Source: Burkholderiaceae bacterium (GTDB lineage Bacteria; Pseudomonadota; Gammaproteobacteria; Burkholderiales; Burkholderiaceae_C). From it: a stretch of DNA of 42,248 nucleotides. Shown here piece after piece: positions 1 through 11,107 of this stretch. The position numbers were made by a program, and so were the translations under genes. Below the pieces are notes generated by a model that searched no databases, had not been told where the DNA came from, and saw only the letters and a list, made by a program, of their open reading frames with translations. The DNA lies in the NCBI GenBank assembly GCA_016790175.1, contig JAEUPI010000126.1, positions 1 to 42,248 of the forward strand, given 5' to 3'. Position 1 is the stretch's first letter. Every line of letters starts with the position of its first letter.

Positions 1-606
1 GGCATCGTCGGTCTCGGCCACCGGCATCAGCCCGAGGTGGCGCTCGGTCATCGCGAGGCGCTCGTCGTGCGGCAGCGCACCGAGCACCGGCACGTCGGTG
101 TAGTGCTCGATCACCGCACGCAGCTTGGCTTCGTGCCGCGAGCCGCCGAGCTGGTTGAGGATCACGCCGCCGATGCGGATGCCTCGGTCGAAGGCCTGGT
201 AGCCGAGGATCAGCGGCGCGATGCCCCGCGTCATGCCGCGTGCGTCGAGCACCAGCAGCACCGGCGTCGCCAGGCGCTGCGCGAGCGCGGCATTGCTGTT
301 GCTGCCGTCCAGCGCCAGACCGTCGTACAGGCCCTTGTTACCCTCGATCAGAGCCAGGTCGGCGTCGCCGGCGTACCGCGGCAGCGCGGCCGCGATCTCG
401 GCGTCGTGCATCAGGTGCGGGTCGAGGTTGATGCACGGCCGCGCGCTTGCGCGCGAGAGCCACATCGGGTCGATGTAGTCGGGGCCCTTCTTGAAGGTCT
501 GCACCTGCAGGCCGCGCCGTGCCATCGCGCGCGCCAGACCGATCGTGACCGTGGTCTTTCCCGACGACTTGTGTGCGGCCGAGATCAGCAGACGCGCGAG
601 TTTCAC
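1..606 (-). CDS. dsrN: DsrN, siroheme amidase / cobyrinic acid a,c-diamide synthase-like (C-terminus outside window)
   Basis: The N-terminal 202 codons of a CbiA/CobB-type glutamine-dependent amidotransferase are present; the rest lies beyond the left edge. The start is a GTG that overlaps the dsrP stop as GTGA. The protein opens with KLARLLISAAHKSSGKTTVT, a Walker A-type P-loop (SSGKTT near residues 14-19), followed by the family's KKGPDYIDP and LIEGNKGLYDG motifs. In dsr loci this protein is DsrN, which amidates siroheme to siro(heme)amide for DsrAB. Its place as last gene after dsrP agrees with the order in Allochromatium-type clusters. A cobalamin-pathway role is the alternative, but nothing in the visible context favours it. 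Confidence 0.88.
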   Translation of the reverse strand, partial: MKLARLLISAAHKSSGKTTVTIGLARAMARRGLQVQTFKKGPDYIDPMWLSRASARPCINLDPHLMHDAEIAAALPRYAGDADLALIEGNKGLYDGLALDGSNSNAALAQRLATPVLLVLDARGMTRGIAPLILGYQAFDRGIRIGGVILNQLGGSRHEAKLRAVIEHYTDVPVLGALPHDERLAMTERHLGLMPVAETDDA

Positions 607-1823
607 GGCGCCTCCGCAGCGACATGGGGCTTCCGGTCGGGCGTCGGCAGGTCGTCCTGCGGCAGGAAGTCGAGCACCCGCACGCCCACCGTCGTCAGCA
701 CGAAGGCCGCACCCACGCCGCCCAGTCCGAGCAGCAGCTCGGGCCAGCTCGGCACGTAGTGCGCCACTGCGCTGTCGCCGAATGAACTGCTGGCTGCATA
801 CCCCGGAAAGATCTCGAGCGGGAAAGCCTGTCCACCGATGATGAAGACATAGAGGAAGGCGAACGCGCCGAGCACCACCGCTGCCGCAGCAGCCAGCGTG
901 CCGCGTGCGCTGCCGCTGGCAGGCCCGAACAGCAGCACCAGCGGCAGCAGCGAGCCCAATGCCACATAACCGAGCCAGAACAGCGTGGCATAGACGCCGC
1001 CGCCGTCACGCCCGAGCAGGATGAAGGCCTCGAAGCCGTGCTGTCGCGCGAAATAGCCGTTCGTCAGGTGGTACACCGCCACCAGATACAACGCTGCCGC
1101 CACGAACACGCCCAGCAGCCGGGCCAGGCGCTGCTGCACGGCGGCGTCGAGCCGGCGCCCGTTCCAGGCGAACATCGACGACTGCACGACGAGAAAGATC
1201 GCCAGCCCCCAGCCGAAGGACAGCACGATGAACAGCGGCGCCAGCAGCGCCGACTGGTAGGCCTGGCGCGCGACCAGGAAGCCGAAGATCGAGCCGGTGC
1301 CGGTGGTCAGCACGAAGCGCCAGATCAGCGCCGCAATGCCGGCGGCCTTGGAGTACGGATTCATGCGGCGCTCGAACATCGTCCACAGGTAGATCGCGAC
1401 GATGGCGAACATGCCGCTGTAGAGGAACACGTTCCACGCGAACACCGACGTGAAGTTGTAGTGCGTGGCGGCGACGATCACGCGCTCCGGGCGGCCGAGG
1501 TCGAGCATCAGCACCATCAGGCCGCCGGCCAGCAGCGTGAGGGCGAGCAGGCCCGACAGCGGCGCGCGCTTCTTGTAGACCGGCTCGCCGAACACCGAGC
1601 CGATCGACGCCACGTTGAGCACGCCGGAGGCGGCCACGATCATGAAGATCGCGAACACATGCGGCAGGCCCCAGACCACCTGGTTGTCCATGCCGGTGAT
1701 CGCATGGCCGTGCTGGTCCATCACATGGGCGGCGAGCAGACCGGCACCGGCCAGCGCCCCGCCGGCGGCCAGCAGCAGCCAGTAGACACGGGCTTCGAGA
1801 CTCTGGAAGCGGCTGGCGTCCAT
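603..1823 (-). CDS. dsrP: DsrP, NrfD-family membrane subunit of DsrMKJOP
   Basis: This 406-residue, very hydrophobic protein has about ten membrane segments and the character of the NrfD/PsrC family, including conserved stretches such as LDLGRPERV near residue 107 and YSGMFAIVAIYLW. DsrP is the quinone-interacting integral membrane subunit of the DsrMKJOP complex, which exchanges electrons between the membrane quinone pool, the periplasm and the cytoplasmic Dsr proteins. The start ATG lies directly after the dsrO stop with no spacer, and the stop overlaps dsrN by four bases. Length is normal for the family. Confidence 0.93.
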   Translation of the reverse strand: MDASRFQSLEARVYWLLLAAGGALAGAGLLAAHVMDQHGHAITGMDNQVVWGLPHVFAIFMIVAASGVLNVASIGSVFGEPVYKKRAPLSGLLALTLLAGGLMVLMLDLGRPERVIVAATHYNFTSVFAWNVFLYSGMFAIVAIYLWTMFERRMNPYSKAAGIAALIWRFVLTTGTGSIFGFLVARQAYQSALLAPLFIVLSFGWGLAIFLVVQSSMFAWNGRRLDAAVQQRLARLLGVFVAAALYLVAVYHLTNGYFARQHGFEAFILLGRDGGGVYATLFWLGYVALGSLLPLVLLFGPASGSARGTLAAAAAVVLGAFAFLYVFIIGGQAFPLEIFPGYAASSSFGDSAVAHYVPSWPELLLGLGGVGAAFVLTTVGVRVLDFLPQDDLPTPDRKPHVAAEAP

Positions 1824-2585
1824 CTACAGACCTTGATAGCGCACGCCGGGGTCGAGGCGCAGATCGGCCCGCAGCTGGGTCGAACCGGCCTCGCGCACGC
1901 GACGCGAGATCTCGCTTTGCGGATCGTTCAGATCGCCGAACACGATCGCGCCGTGTCCGGCCTTGGTGCAGGCCTCGGCGCAGGCGGTGACCTTCTCGCC
2001 GCGGTCGATGCGGTGCACGCACAGCGTGCAGCTCTCGACGCAGCCCTTGCCGCGCGGCACGTCGGGCAGCTGGTCGGCCAGCGGCTCGTGCACGAACGAA
2101 CGGGCCTTGTACGGGCAGGCCATCATGCAGTAGCGGCAGCCGATGCAGCTGTGGCGGTCGACCAGCACGATGCCGTCGGCGCGCTTGAACGAGGCGCCGG
2201 TGGGACACACGTCGACACAGGGCGGCTCGGCGCAATGCTGGCACATCACCGGCACCGAGGCGCGGCGGCCGGTCTTGATCTCGCGGATCTCGACCTTGCG
2301 GATCCACTGCGGATCGGTCGAGCGTTTCGGTGCGGCCATGCCGTTTTCGGTCTGGCAGGCATTGACGCAGTCGGTGCAGCCCTCGGCGCACTTCGTGGTG
2401 TCGATCAGCAGGCCCCAGCGCACCTTCGGGTTGGCGCCCGCCGATGGCGCCGCCGTGGCAGCCTGCGCCACCTCGATCAAGCGGATGCCGGGCGCCAGCG
2501 CCACGCCGCCGAACGCGGCCGCGGCCACGCCGAGCCAGCCGCGGCGGGTGGGCTCCGGCTTGCGCATCGGCCGGTCGTCGCTCAT
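1824..2585 (-). CDS. dsrO: DsrO, periplasmic Tat-exported ferredoxin-like iron-sulfur subunit
   Basis: DsrO is a 253-residue iron-sulfur protein. It starts at an ATG that overlaps the dsrJ stop (ATGA), giving a short N-terminus with a twin-arginine motif (TRRGWLG) followed by a hydrophobic stretch and an AQA-type cleavage region, so it should be exported folded by Tat. Cysteine groups of 4Fe-4S ferredoxin type follow in order: CAEGCTDC, CQHCAEPPCVDVCP, CIGCRYCMMACP and CVESCTLC with later CAEAC. In DsrMKJOP it passes electrons between periplasmic DsrJ and membrane-bound DsrP. A longer frame is open upstream inside dsrJ, but the Tat signal fixes the start used here. Confidence 0.94.
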   Translation of the reverse strand: MSDDRPMRKPEPTRRGWLGVAAAAFGGVALAPGIRLIEVAQAATAAPSAGANPKVRWGLLIDTTKCAEGCTDCVNACQTENGMAAPKRSTDPQWIRKVEIREIKTGRRASVPVMCQHCAEPPCVDVCPTGASFKRADGIVLVDRHSCIGCRYCMMACPYKARSFVHEPLADQLPDVPRGKGCVESCTLCVHRIDRGEKVTACAEACTKAGHGAIVFGDLNDPQSEISRRVREAGSTQLRADLRLDPGVRYQGL

Positions 2586-2962
2586 GGCGCGGCCTTCTTC
2601 GCCAGCTGCTGCGGCCGGCTGCTGTGGCACTCGAAGCAGTCGATCGTCACGGCGGCATACCGATGGCAGCTGACGCAGAAGTCGCCGCCGGCCTGCGCCA
2701 CGCTGCCGCTCGTCGCGCCCGCATGGCAATCGATGCAACCCTTCAGGCTGTGCTTCGCGCCGCGGATGCCGCCATGCACCGTGGCATCGCGCTGGTGTTC
2801 GAGCATGCGCATGTGGTCGCGTCGCATCGTCGCGGTGTCCTCGACGCAGCGTTCGCCCTGTCGCGCCTTCTCGATCGCCGGGCCGAGGCCGCGCGTTGCG
2901 CCGTCCGCGGCGACGGACGCGACGGCGGTGCAGGCCAGCAGCGCGAGCAAGGCACGGCGCAT
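2582..2962 (-). CDS. dsrJ: DsrJ, periplasmic triheme cytochrome c
   Basis: This 126-residue protein has an N-terminal hydrophobic anchor or signal (MRRALLALLACTAV) and exactly three CXXCH haem-binding motifs: CIDCH, CVSCH and CFECH. That is the signature of DsrJ, the cytochrome c subunit of DsrMKJOP. Cys39 in the sequence CVED before the first haem site sits where Allochromatium DsrJ has its unusual cysteine haem ligand. I chose the ATG at 2962 over a TTG one codon earlier because a GGGGAG ribosome site lies seven bases upstream of it. The gene starts 4 bases after dsrL and overlaps dsrO. Confidence 0.94.
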   Translation of the reverse strand: MRRALLALLACTAVASVAADGATRGLGPAIEKARQGERCVEDTATMRRDHMRMLEHQRDATVHGGIRGAKHSLKGCIDCHAGATSGSVAQAGGDFCVSCHRYAAVTIDCFECHSSRPQQLAKKAAP

Positions 2963-2966
2963 CAAC

Positions 2967-4925
2967 TCACTCCCCGAGGCCCATCTGGATGTAGCCGGTG
3001 GGGCACACGTCCTTGCAGATGTGGCAGCCGATGCACTTGTTGTAGTCGGTGTCCACGTAGCGACCGGTCGTGCTCTTGGACTTGGGCACCTTGAACACGG
3101 CCGTCTGCGGACAGTAGACGACGCAGTTGTCGCATTCGAAGCACAGGCCGCAGCTCATGCAGCGCTTGGCCTCAGCCTGCGCCTGCGCCTCCAGCAGCGG
3201 CAGCATGCGCTCCTCGAAATTGTTGAGCGCCTGCTCCTTCGTCAGCGTGACGATCTTGCGCTTGTTGCGTGCCGTGTACGGGAAGTGGCCGAGGAACAGT
3301 TCGCCGTGCGGGATCACGTAGCGGTCGGAGCGGTTGTCGAAGTTATGCACCGCTCCGGAGGACGCGTCGGTGCCATGCAGCGGCTCCTTGATATCGGTGA
3401 CCTTGATGCCCTTCTCGACCAGCTTGCGCATCAGGTCGAAGCTGTGCACGTCGACCTTGGGCCGCTTGTCCTGCGCCTCGCCGCGCAGGTGGCGGTGAAT
3501 GCCGTCGGCGGCGATCGCACCATGGCCGATCGCGGTGGTCAGCAGATGCGGGCGGATCACGTCGCCGCCGCAGAACAGGCCGGCCTGGCCCTGCACCTGG
3601 TAGTTCTTGTCGGCCGCCAGCGCGCCCTTGCCGTTGTTGAGCGCCTCCAGGCCGGTGAAATCCACCGCCTGGCCGATGGCCGAGACGATCAGGTCGGCCT
3701 CGATGTCCTGCTCGGTACCCGGCACGGTCTTGATCTCGAGCCGGCCGCCGACAAACTTGGCCTCGCACTGGATCACGCGCAGCGCCGTGGCGCGACCGGC
3801 GGCGTCTCGCACGACCGACACCGGCGCCAGGCCGCCGCGGATCGCGATGCCCTCGGCCAGCGCATGCTCCACCTCGTGCCGCGTGGCCTGCATCTTGTCG
3901 ACCGCGAACACCGATGTCAGCGTGACCTCGGCACCCTGGCGCGCCGACAGCACCGCAGCATCGTGCGCCGCATAGCCGGCGATCGCCTGCTCGGGCCGGT
4001 CGGACTCGTGCACCTGGTCGATGTGGCCGAGGCGCCGCGCCACGGTGGCCACGTCGATCGAGGTGTCGCCGCCGCCGACCACGACCACGCGCTTGCCCAC
4101 ATGCCGCATGCGGCCGTCGTTGAAGGCCTTCAGGAACGCGGTGGCGGTCACCACGTTCGGCGCATCGCTGCCTTCGCAGGGCAGCGGGCGGCCGCTCTGC
4201 GCGCCGAGGCCGAGGAAGACGGCGTCGAAATCCTTGCGGATCTGCTCGAGCGTGATGTCGGTGCCGATGCGCGTGTTCATGCGCGCAGTGACGCCGAGGT
4301 CGAGGATGCGCTGGATCTCGGCGTCGAGCACCGTGCGCGGCGTGCGGAAGCCCGGGATGCCGTAGCGCATCATGCCGCCGAGTTCGGCGCGCTCGTCGAA
4401 CAGCGTCACTTCGTGGCCCTTGCGCGCCAGCTGGTAGGCGGCCGAGAGCCCCGCCGGTCCGCCACCGATCACAGCGACCTTCTTGCCGCTCTTCTGTTCG
4501 GGCTTGGGAAAGGCGAGCTTGTGCTCGATCGCCCATTCGCCGAGGAAATGCTCGACCGAATTGATGCCGACGAAGTCTTCCACCTGATTGCGGTTGCAGC
4601 CGCTCTCGCAGGGCGCCGGGCACACGCGGCCCATCACCGACGGCAGCGGGTTGGCTTCGGTCAGGCGGCGCCAGGCGTATTCCTGCCAGGCCATGCCGGC
4701 CGGCGGCTTCTCGATGCCGCGCACGATGTTGAGGTAGCCGCGGATGTCCTCGCCCGACGGACACGAACCCTGGCACGGCGGCGTGCTCTGGATGTAGGTC
4801 GGGCACTTGTGCGAGTGGTCGGCGTCGAAGATCTCCTGCTGCCAGGGCAGGGGCTTGGCGTCGCCGTCCTTGTAGCGGCGGAAGGTCAGCGGCTTGGGCT
4901 CGACGTTGTCGATGGAACTGGACAT
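2967..4925 (-). CDS. dsrL: DsrL, iron-sulfur flavoprotein NAD(P)H oxidoreductase
   Basis: DsrL (652 residues) resembles the small subunit of glutamate synthase with ferredoxin domains added. In order: an N-terminal cysteine-rich region (CPTYIQSTPPCQGSCPSGED, then CPAPCESGC); an FAD site (VAVIGGGPAGL, about residue 155); a pyridine nucleotide site (VVVVGGGDTSIDVA); and two C-terminal 4Fe-4S motifs (CMSCGLCFECDNCVVYCP and CIGCHICKDVCP). In sulfur oxidisers DsrL works with DsrAB, taking electrons from persulfide oxidation to NAD(P)+; its presence supports the oxidative direction. The ATG at 4925 has a GGAGA ribosome site. The frame stays open upstream, antisense-free but out of the sqr frame, and was ignored. 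Confidence 0.94.
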   Translation of the reverse strand: MSSSIDNVEPKPLTFRRYKDGDAKPLPWQQEIFDADHSHKCPTYIQSTPPCQGSCPSGEDIRGYLNIVRGIEKPPAGMAWQEYAWRRLTEANPLPSVMGRVCPAPCESGCNRNQVEDFVGINSVEHFLGEWAIEHKLAFPKPEQKSGKKVAVIGGGPAGLSAAYQLARKGHEVTLFDERAELGGMMRYGIPGFRTPRTVLDAEIQRILDLGVTARMNTRIGTDITLEQIRKDFDAVFLGLGAQSGRPLPCEGSDAPNVVTATAFLKAFNDGRMRHVGKRVVVVGGGDTSIDVATVARRLGHIDQVHESDRPEQAIAGYAAHDAAVLSARQGAEVTLTSVFAVDKMQATRHEVEHALAEGIAIRGGLAPVSVVRDAAGRATALRVIQCEAKFVGGRLEIKTVPGTEQDIEADLIVSAIGQAVDFTGLEALNNGKGALAADKNYQVQGQAGLFCGGDVIRPHLLTTAIGHGAIAADGIHRHLRGEAQDKRPKVDVHSFDLMRKLVEKGIKVTDIKEPLHGTDASSGAVHNFDNRSDRYVIPHGELFLGHFPYTARNKRKIVTLTKEQALNNFEERMLPLLEAQAQAEAKRCMSCGLCFECDNCVVYCPQTAVFKVPKSKSTTGRYVDTDYNKCIGCHICKDVCPTGYIQMGLGE

Positions 4926-4966
4926 GCGTGGTCTCCGGAACGGAATCGTTGGCGGGCTGCGGGCGG

Positions 4967-7808
<2,842 letters not shown>

Positions 7809-7815
7809 TGGATGC

Positions 7816-8547
7816 TCAGCGCTTGTCGAGTGCCGCCGCCCAGGCGGCGACGTGGCGCGCCTCGCGCGGCGTGTCGGCCTGGTTGCGCGTGGGGCTGAAG
7901 AACAGGCCCGGCGCGTGCAGCAACTTTGAGATCGGGAACACGATCATCAGCAGCGCCACGAGGCTCAGGTGCAGCAGCAGCAGCGGATCAGCCGGCAGCG
8001 GCTGGATCGACAGACGCATCAGGCCGAGCATGAAGGCCTTGACCGCCACGATGTCGGTGTGGGCGACGAAGCGCATCGCCAAGCCGCTGGCCGCAATGGC
8101 CAGCAGCAGCGCCAGGTGCAGGTGGTCAGACGGCGTGGAGATGTAGCGCACGCGGTCGACCAGCACGCGTCGCGCCCACAGGCCCGCCAAGCCGGCCACC
8201 ATGGCAAAGCCGGCATAGGTGCCGAAGAACTGGATGAAGACGATCGGCGTCCACACCGGCTGCTGGAAGTAGCGCACATGGCGCAGCAGCACCAGCAGCA
8301 GCGCGGCATGGAACATCCAGCCGAACAGCCAGGTCCACTTGCTGCCCTTGAACAGGCTTTCGAAAAACACCACCTCGCGCGTCAGGCGCAGCGCCACGCC
8401 GCCGGTGGTGACCGGCGCCGGCGTGGTGGGGATCAGCAGCGGCGCCGGCGTGCGCAGGTACAGCCGGATGCGCAGCGCGAGGCCGACGACGAGCACCGCC
8501 GTCGCGACATAGAACAGCAGGGCGTAGCCGATCGCCAGCGCCGACAT
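7816..8547 (-). CDS. dsrM: DsrM, NarI-like cytochrome b membrane subunit
   Basis: A 243-residue membrane protein with about five or six transmembrane segments, related to the gamma subunit of nitrate reductase (NarI). Histidines within or near helices (for example HAALL, HLHLAL, LLHLSLV) can serve as haem b ligands. DsrM would take or give electrons at the quinone pool and connect to DsrK. The start MSALAIGY was chosen because the frame upstream is arginine-rich and overlaps dsrC; only a weak GAG ribosome site is seen. The gene lies 37 bases after dsrC and 7 before dsrK. Confidence 0.9.
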   Translation of the reverse strand: MSALAIGYALLFYVATAVLVVGLALRIRLYLRTPAPLLIPTTPAPVTTGGVALRLTREVVFFESLFKGSKWTWLFGWMFHAALLLVLLRHVRYFQQPVWTPIVFIQFFGTYAGFAMVAGLAGLWARRVLVDRVRYISTPSDHLHLALLLAIAASGLAMRFVAHTDIVAVKAFMLGLMRLSIQPLPADPLLLLHLSLVALLMIVFPISKLLHAPGLFFSPTRNQADTPREARHVAAWAAALDKR

Positions 8548-8584
8548 CGAAGCGTGCTCGCGGCGGTGGGCGACGGCGACGTCG

Positions 8585-8917
8585 TCAGACGCAGCCGGTG
8601 GGCTTGGGCAGGCCCGCGATCTTGCAGGCCTGCTTGGCCGGGCCATAGGGGAACAGCTCGTAGAGGTACTTGCTGTTGCCCTTGTCGGGGCCGAGCTGCT
8701 TGCCGATCGCCTTGGTCAGCACACGAACCGCGGGCGCGATCTGGTATTCGTTGTAGTACTCGCGCAGGAAGTTCACGACTTCCCAGTGGTTCGGCGACAT
8801 CTCGACGTTCTCGCCCTTGGCGATCACGTTGGCGATGTCCTCGTTCCAGTCGGCCAGGTTGACGAGGTAGCCCTCCTCGTCGGTTTCGTAGGATTTGCCG
8901 TTGACTTCGATGGGCAT
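8585..8917 (-). CDS. dsrC: DsrC, sulfur-carrier protein with both redox cysteines
   Basis: This 110-residue protein has the DsrC/TusE fold signature (HWEVVNFLREYY, LYELFPYGPAKQAC) and the flexible C-terminal arm ending KPTGCV. Cys98 (CysB) and the penultimate Cys109 (CysA) are ten residues apart, as in true DsrC. It carries sulfur as a persulfide or trisulfide from DsrEFH to DsrAB and is re-oxidised or reduced by DsrMK. It sits between dsrH and dsrM, the usual place. A second, cysteine-free paralogue is encoded at 13503-13832. Confidence 0.97.
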   Translation of the reverse strand: MPIEVNGKSYETDEEGYLVNLADWNEDIANVIAKGENVEMSPNHWEVVNFLREYYNEYQIAPAVRVLTKAIGKQLGPDKGNSKYLYELFPYGPAKQACKIAGLPKPTGCV

Positions 8918-8939
8918 GACGTTGCTCTCCTTGCAGGTT

Positions 8940-9239
8940 CTAGAGCCAGGTTTGGTTGGTAGGGTGTTCGGCCACCAGATCGACGAAACCGTCGTAGCCG
9001 ACGGCCTTCACGCCGTCGATCAGACGGCCCGCCATGCCGCGTGCCTCGGCATCGGGCTGCAGCACGAAGACCTTCAGCCGCCTGGCGGCCGCCGCGAGGC
9101 CCGAGCTTGCCGCCAGCGCCGGCGTGGCGGCCAACACGGCGTCCTCGGTGAGCAGCAGGGCCTGGCCATCCTTGGCCAGGCGCAGGCAGCTGGCGAGCGC
9201 CGTGGTCTGTGCGGGGGACTTGTTGACGATGTGGAGCAT
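8940..9239 (-). CDS. dsrH: DsrH, sulfurtransferase complex subunit (TusB-like)
   Basis: A 99-residue protein of the DsrH/TusB family that begins MLHIVNKSP and ends with a tryptophan-containing tail (TNQTWL). It forms the DsrE2F2H2 hexamer that hands sulfur to DsrC. Cys18 lies where the conserved DsrH cysteine is expected. The frame remains open far upstream over dsrF, but the family's N-terminus and the 8-base gap to dsrF fix this start. Confidence 0.92.
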   Translation of the reverse strand: MLHIVNKSPAQTTALASCLRLAKDGQALLLTEDAVLAATPALAASSGLAAAARRLKVFVLQPDAEARGMAGRLIDGVKAVGYDGFVDLVAEHPTNQTWL

Positions 9240-9247
9240 GGCGGGTC

Positions 9248-9604
9248 CTAGAACGAAAGCACCACGTCCTGCCCGGCCATCAAGTCGGCCATTTCGGCCG
9301 TCGACAGCACCTCGACGTCGACCAGCAGGTCGTCTTCGGTGAGGCCGCGCGCTTCGAGCGACTCGCGCTCGACGTAGAGCTTCTCGACGTCGTAGCCCTC
9401 GAGCGCACGGTAGGTCTTGGAGTGGTTCTTGATGCCGGTGCCCTTGGTGTCCTGGCCCTTGACGATCTCGTAGACGCCGTCGTCGAGGAAGACGAGGCTC
9501 ACGTCCTGGTCGAAGGTGGCCGTGATCAGCACGACCTCGAGGCTCTCGAGCGCGTAGATCGTGCCGTAGGGCGCCTTGCGGTTGACGAACATGAACTTCT
9601 TCAT
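9248..9604 (-). CDS. dsrF: DsrF, sulfurtransferase complex subunit (TusC-like)
   Basis: A 118-residue DsrF/TusC-family protein (MKKFMFVNRKAPYGTIYALE at the N-terminus; LVFLDDGVYEIVKGQ in the middle). It contains no cysteine, which is compatible with its structural role in the DsrEFH heterohexamer. It lies 12 bases after dsrE and 8 before dsrH. Confidence 0.94.
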   Translation of the reverse strand: MKKFMFVNRKAPYGTIYALESLEVVLITATFDQDVSLVFLDDGVYEIVKGQDTKGTGIKNHSKTYRALEGYDVEKLYVERESLEARGLTEDDLLVDVEVLSTAEMADLMAGQDVVLSF

Positions 9605-9616
9605 CGCGTGGCCTCG

Positions 9617-9976
9617 TCAGTCGCCGAAGGTGACCGTGCGGTCGCACTTGATGCCGGCATCGACCAGCTGGCCCAGGCCGCTGATGCGAAAGCCCGGCGC
9701 CAGCACCTCGTCCTTGATGCCGCGACGCAGCGCGGCGGCGACGCAGACCACCAGGTCGACGTTGTGCTCTTCCTTCAGCTTGCTCCAGCGGTTCACGATG
9801 TGGCGGTCGTCCTGCGGCGGCTCGGTGAGCTTGGTCGCGTTGTAGACGCCGTCGTGATAGAAGAACACGCGCATCACCTCGTGGCCCTTGGCAATCGCGG
9901 CCGCGGCGAAGTTCCAGGCGGTGTCGCTGGCCTGGTGCGTGTAGGGTCCTTCGCTGACCATCAAGGCGAGCTTCAT
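9617..9976 (-). CDS. dsrE: DsrE, sulfurtransferase complex active subunit (TusD-like)
   Basis: A 119-residue DsrE/TusD protein with FFYHDGVYNATKL and the sulfur-binding cysteine Cys78 in LVVCVAAALRRG; this is the same residue number as the active cysteine of Allochromatium DsrE. It binds sulfur from upstream donors and passes it to DsrC. The presence of dsrEFH is a marker for oxidative rather than sulfite-reducing Dsr systems. A second cysteine lies near the C-terminus (IKCDRTV). Confidence 0.96.
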   Translation of the reverse strand: MKLALMVSEGPYTHQASDTAWNFAAAAIAKGHEVMRVFFYHDGVYNATKLTEPPQDDRHIVNRWSKLKEEHNVDLVVCVAAALRRGIKDEVLAPGFRISGLGQLVDAGIKCDRTVTFGD

Positions 9977-9992
9977 CGCGATGAGGCCTCGG

Positions 9993-11060
9993 TCAGAACC
10001 GGATGTGGGTCGAGGCGTTCAGGTTCGCCCGCGAGCCACGCCAGTCGTCGATCAGGTACTTGGTGAACGGCAGATCGCATTTCTCGAAGAAGCGCGGCCA
10101 GCCGATGCGCTCGACCCAGTCGGACAGGCGCTCCCAGGAGCGCGCGTCGGCCTTGTAGGTGGCGAGGATCTTCTTGACGATCGCACTCACCTCGGGCCAG
10201 CGCGGCGGGTTGTTCGGCAGCCCCGAGGCCACCATCTTCATGAAGGTGGGCTTGCCGCGCGCGTTGCTGTTCTTGCCGCCGACCCAGATCGCCAGCTTGC
10301 TGTGCTCGGGGTCGTTGATCTGCATCGGCGGGCAGGGCGGATAGCAGGCACCGCAGCAGATGCACTTCTTCTCGTCGACCTCGAGGCTGGGCTTGCCGTT
10401 GACCAATGCCGGCCGGATCGCAGCCACCGGGCAGCGCGCCACCACGGCCGGGCGCTCGCAGACATTGGCCACCAGGTCGTGGTTGATCTTCGGCGGCTTG
10501 GTGTGCTGCACGACGATGGCGATGTCGGCCTGGCCGCCGCAGTTGATCTCGCAGCACGAGGTGGACAGGTGCACGCGGTTGGGCATCTCCTCGCGCACGA
10601 ACTCCTCGTAGAGCTCGTCCATCAGCGCCTTCACGGCACCCGAGGCGTCGGTGCCCGGGATGTCGCAGTGCAGCCAGCCCTGAGTGTGCGCGATCATCGA
10701 CACCGAGTTGCCGGTGCCGCCGACCGGGAAGCCGTTCTTCTTCAGCGTGTCGATCAGCGGGGCGACCTTGCGCTCCTCGCCGACCATGAACTCGATGTTG
10801 CTGCGGATGGTGAATCGCACATGGCCGTCGGCGAATTGGTCGGCGATGTCGCACAGCTTGCGGATCGTGTAGACGTCCATCTGCCGCTGCGTGCCGGCGC
10901 GCACCGTCCACACCTCGTCGCCGCTGTGCGACACATGGTGCAGCACGCCCGGGCGCGGGCGGTCGTGGTATTTCCAGTTGCCGTAGTTCGCCAGCAGCTT
11001 GGGGTGCATGTACGGCTTGGCATCGGGGCAGCCGCTCTCGATCGGGGCGCGTTGGGCCAT
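9993..11060 (-). CDS. dsrB: DsrB, beta subunit of reverse dissimilatory sulfite reductase
   Basis: DsrB (355 residues) contains the sirohaem-[4Fe-4S] cysteine set Cys132, Cys169/170 and Cys174 (STSCCEINCGG), with the same spacing as in Allochromatium DsrB, and an inserted ferredoxin domain with Cys233/236/239/243 (KKCICCGACYPPC). The conserved regulatory-looking arm and C-terminal FFEKCDLPFTKY are also present. With DsrA it forms the alpha2beta2 enzyme that oxidises DsrC-bound sulfur to sulfite. The ATG at 11060 follows an AGGA site; the upstream open frame in dsrA is not coding. Confidence 0.97.
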   Translation of the reverse strand: MAQRAPIESGCPDAKPYMHPKLLANYGNWKYHDRPRPGVLHHVSHSGDEVWTVRAGTQRQMDVYTIRKLCDIADQFADGHVRFTIRSNIEFMVGEERKVAPLIDTLKKNGFPVGGTGNSVSMIAHTQGWLHCDIPGTDASGAVKALMDELYEEFVREEMPNRVHLSTSCCEINCGGQADIAIVVQHTKPPKINHDLVANVCERPAVVARCPVAAIRPALVNGKPSLEVDEKKCICCGACYPPCPPMQINDPEHSKLAIWVGGKNSNARGKPTFMKMVASGLPNNPPRWPEVSAIVKKILATYKADARSWERLSDWVERIGWPRFFEKCDLPFTKYLIDDWRGSRANLNASTHIRF

Positions 11061-11107
11061 GGTCGCTGAATTCCTGGTTCGTTCCGCGTTAACGTCGGCG
11101 TCGGGGC

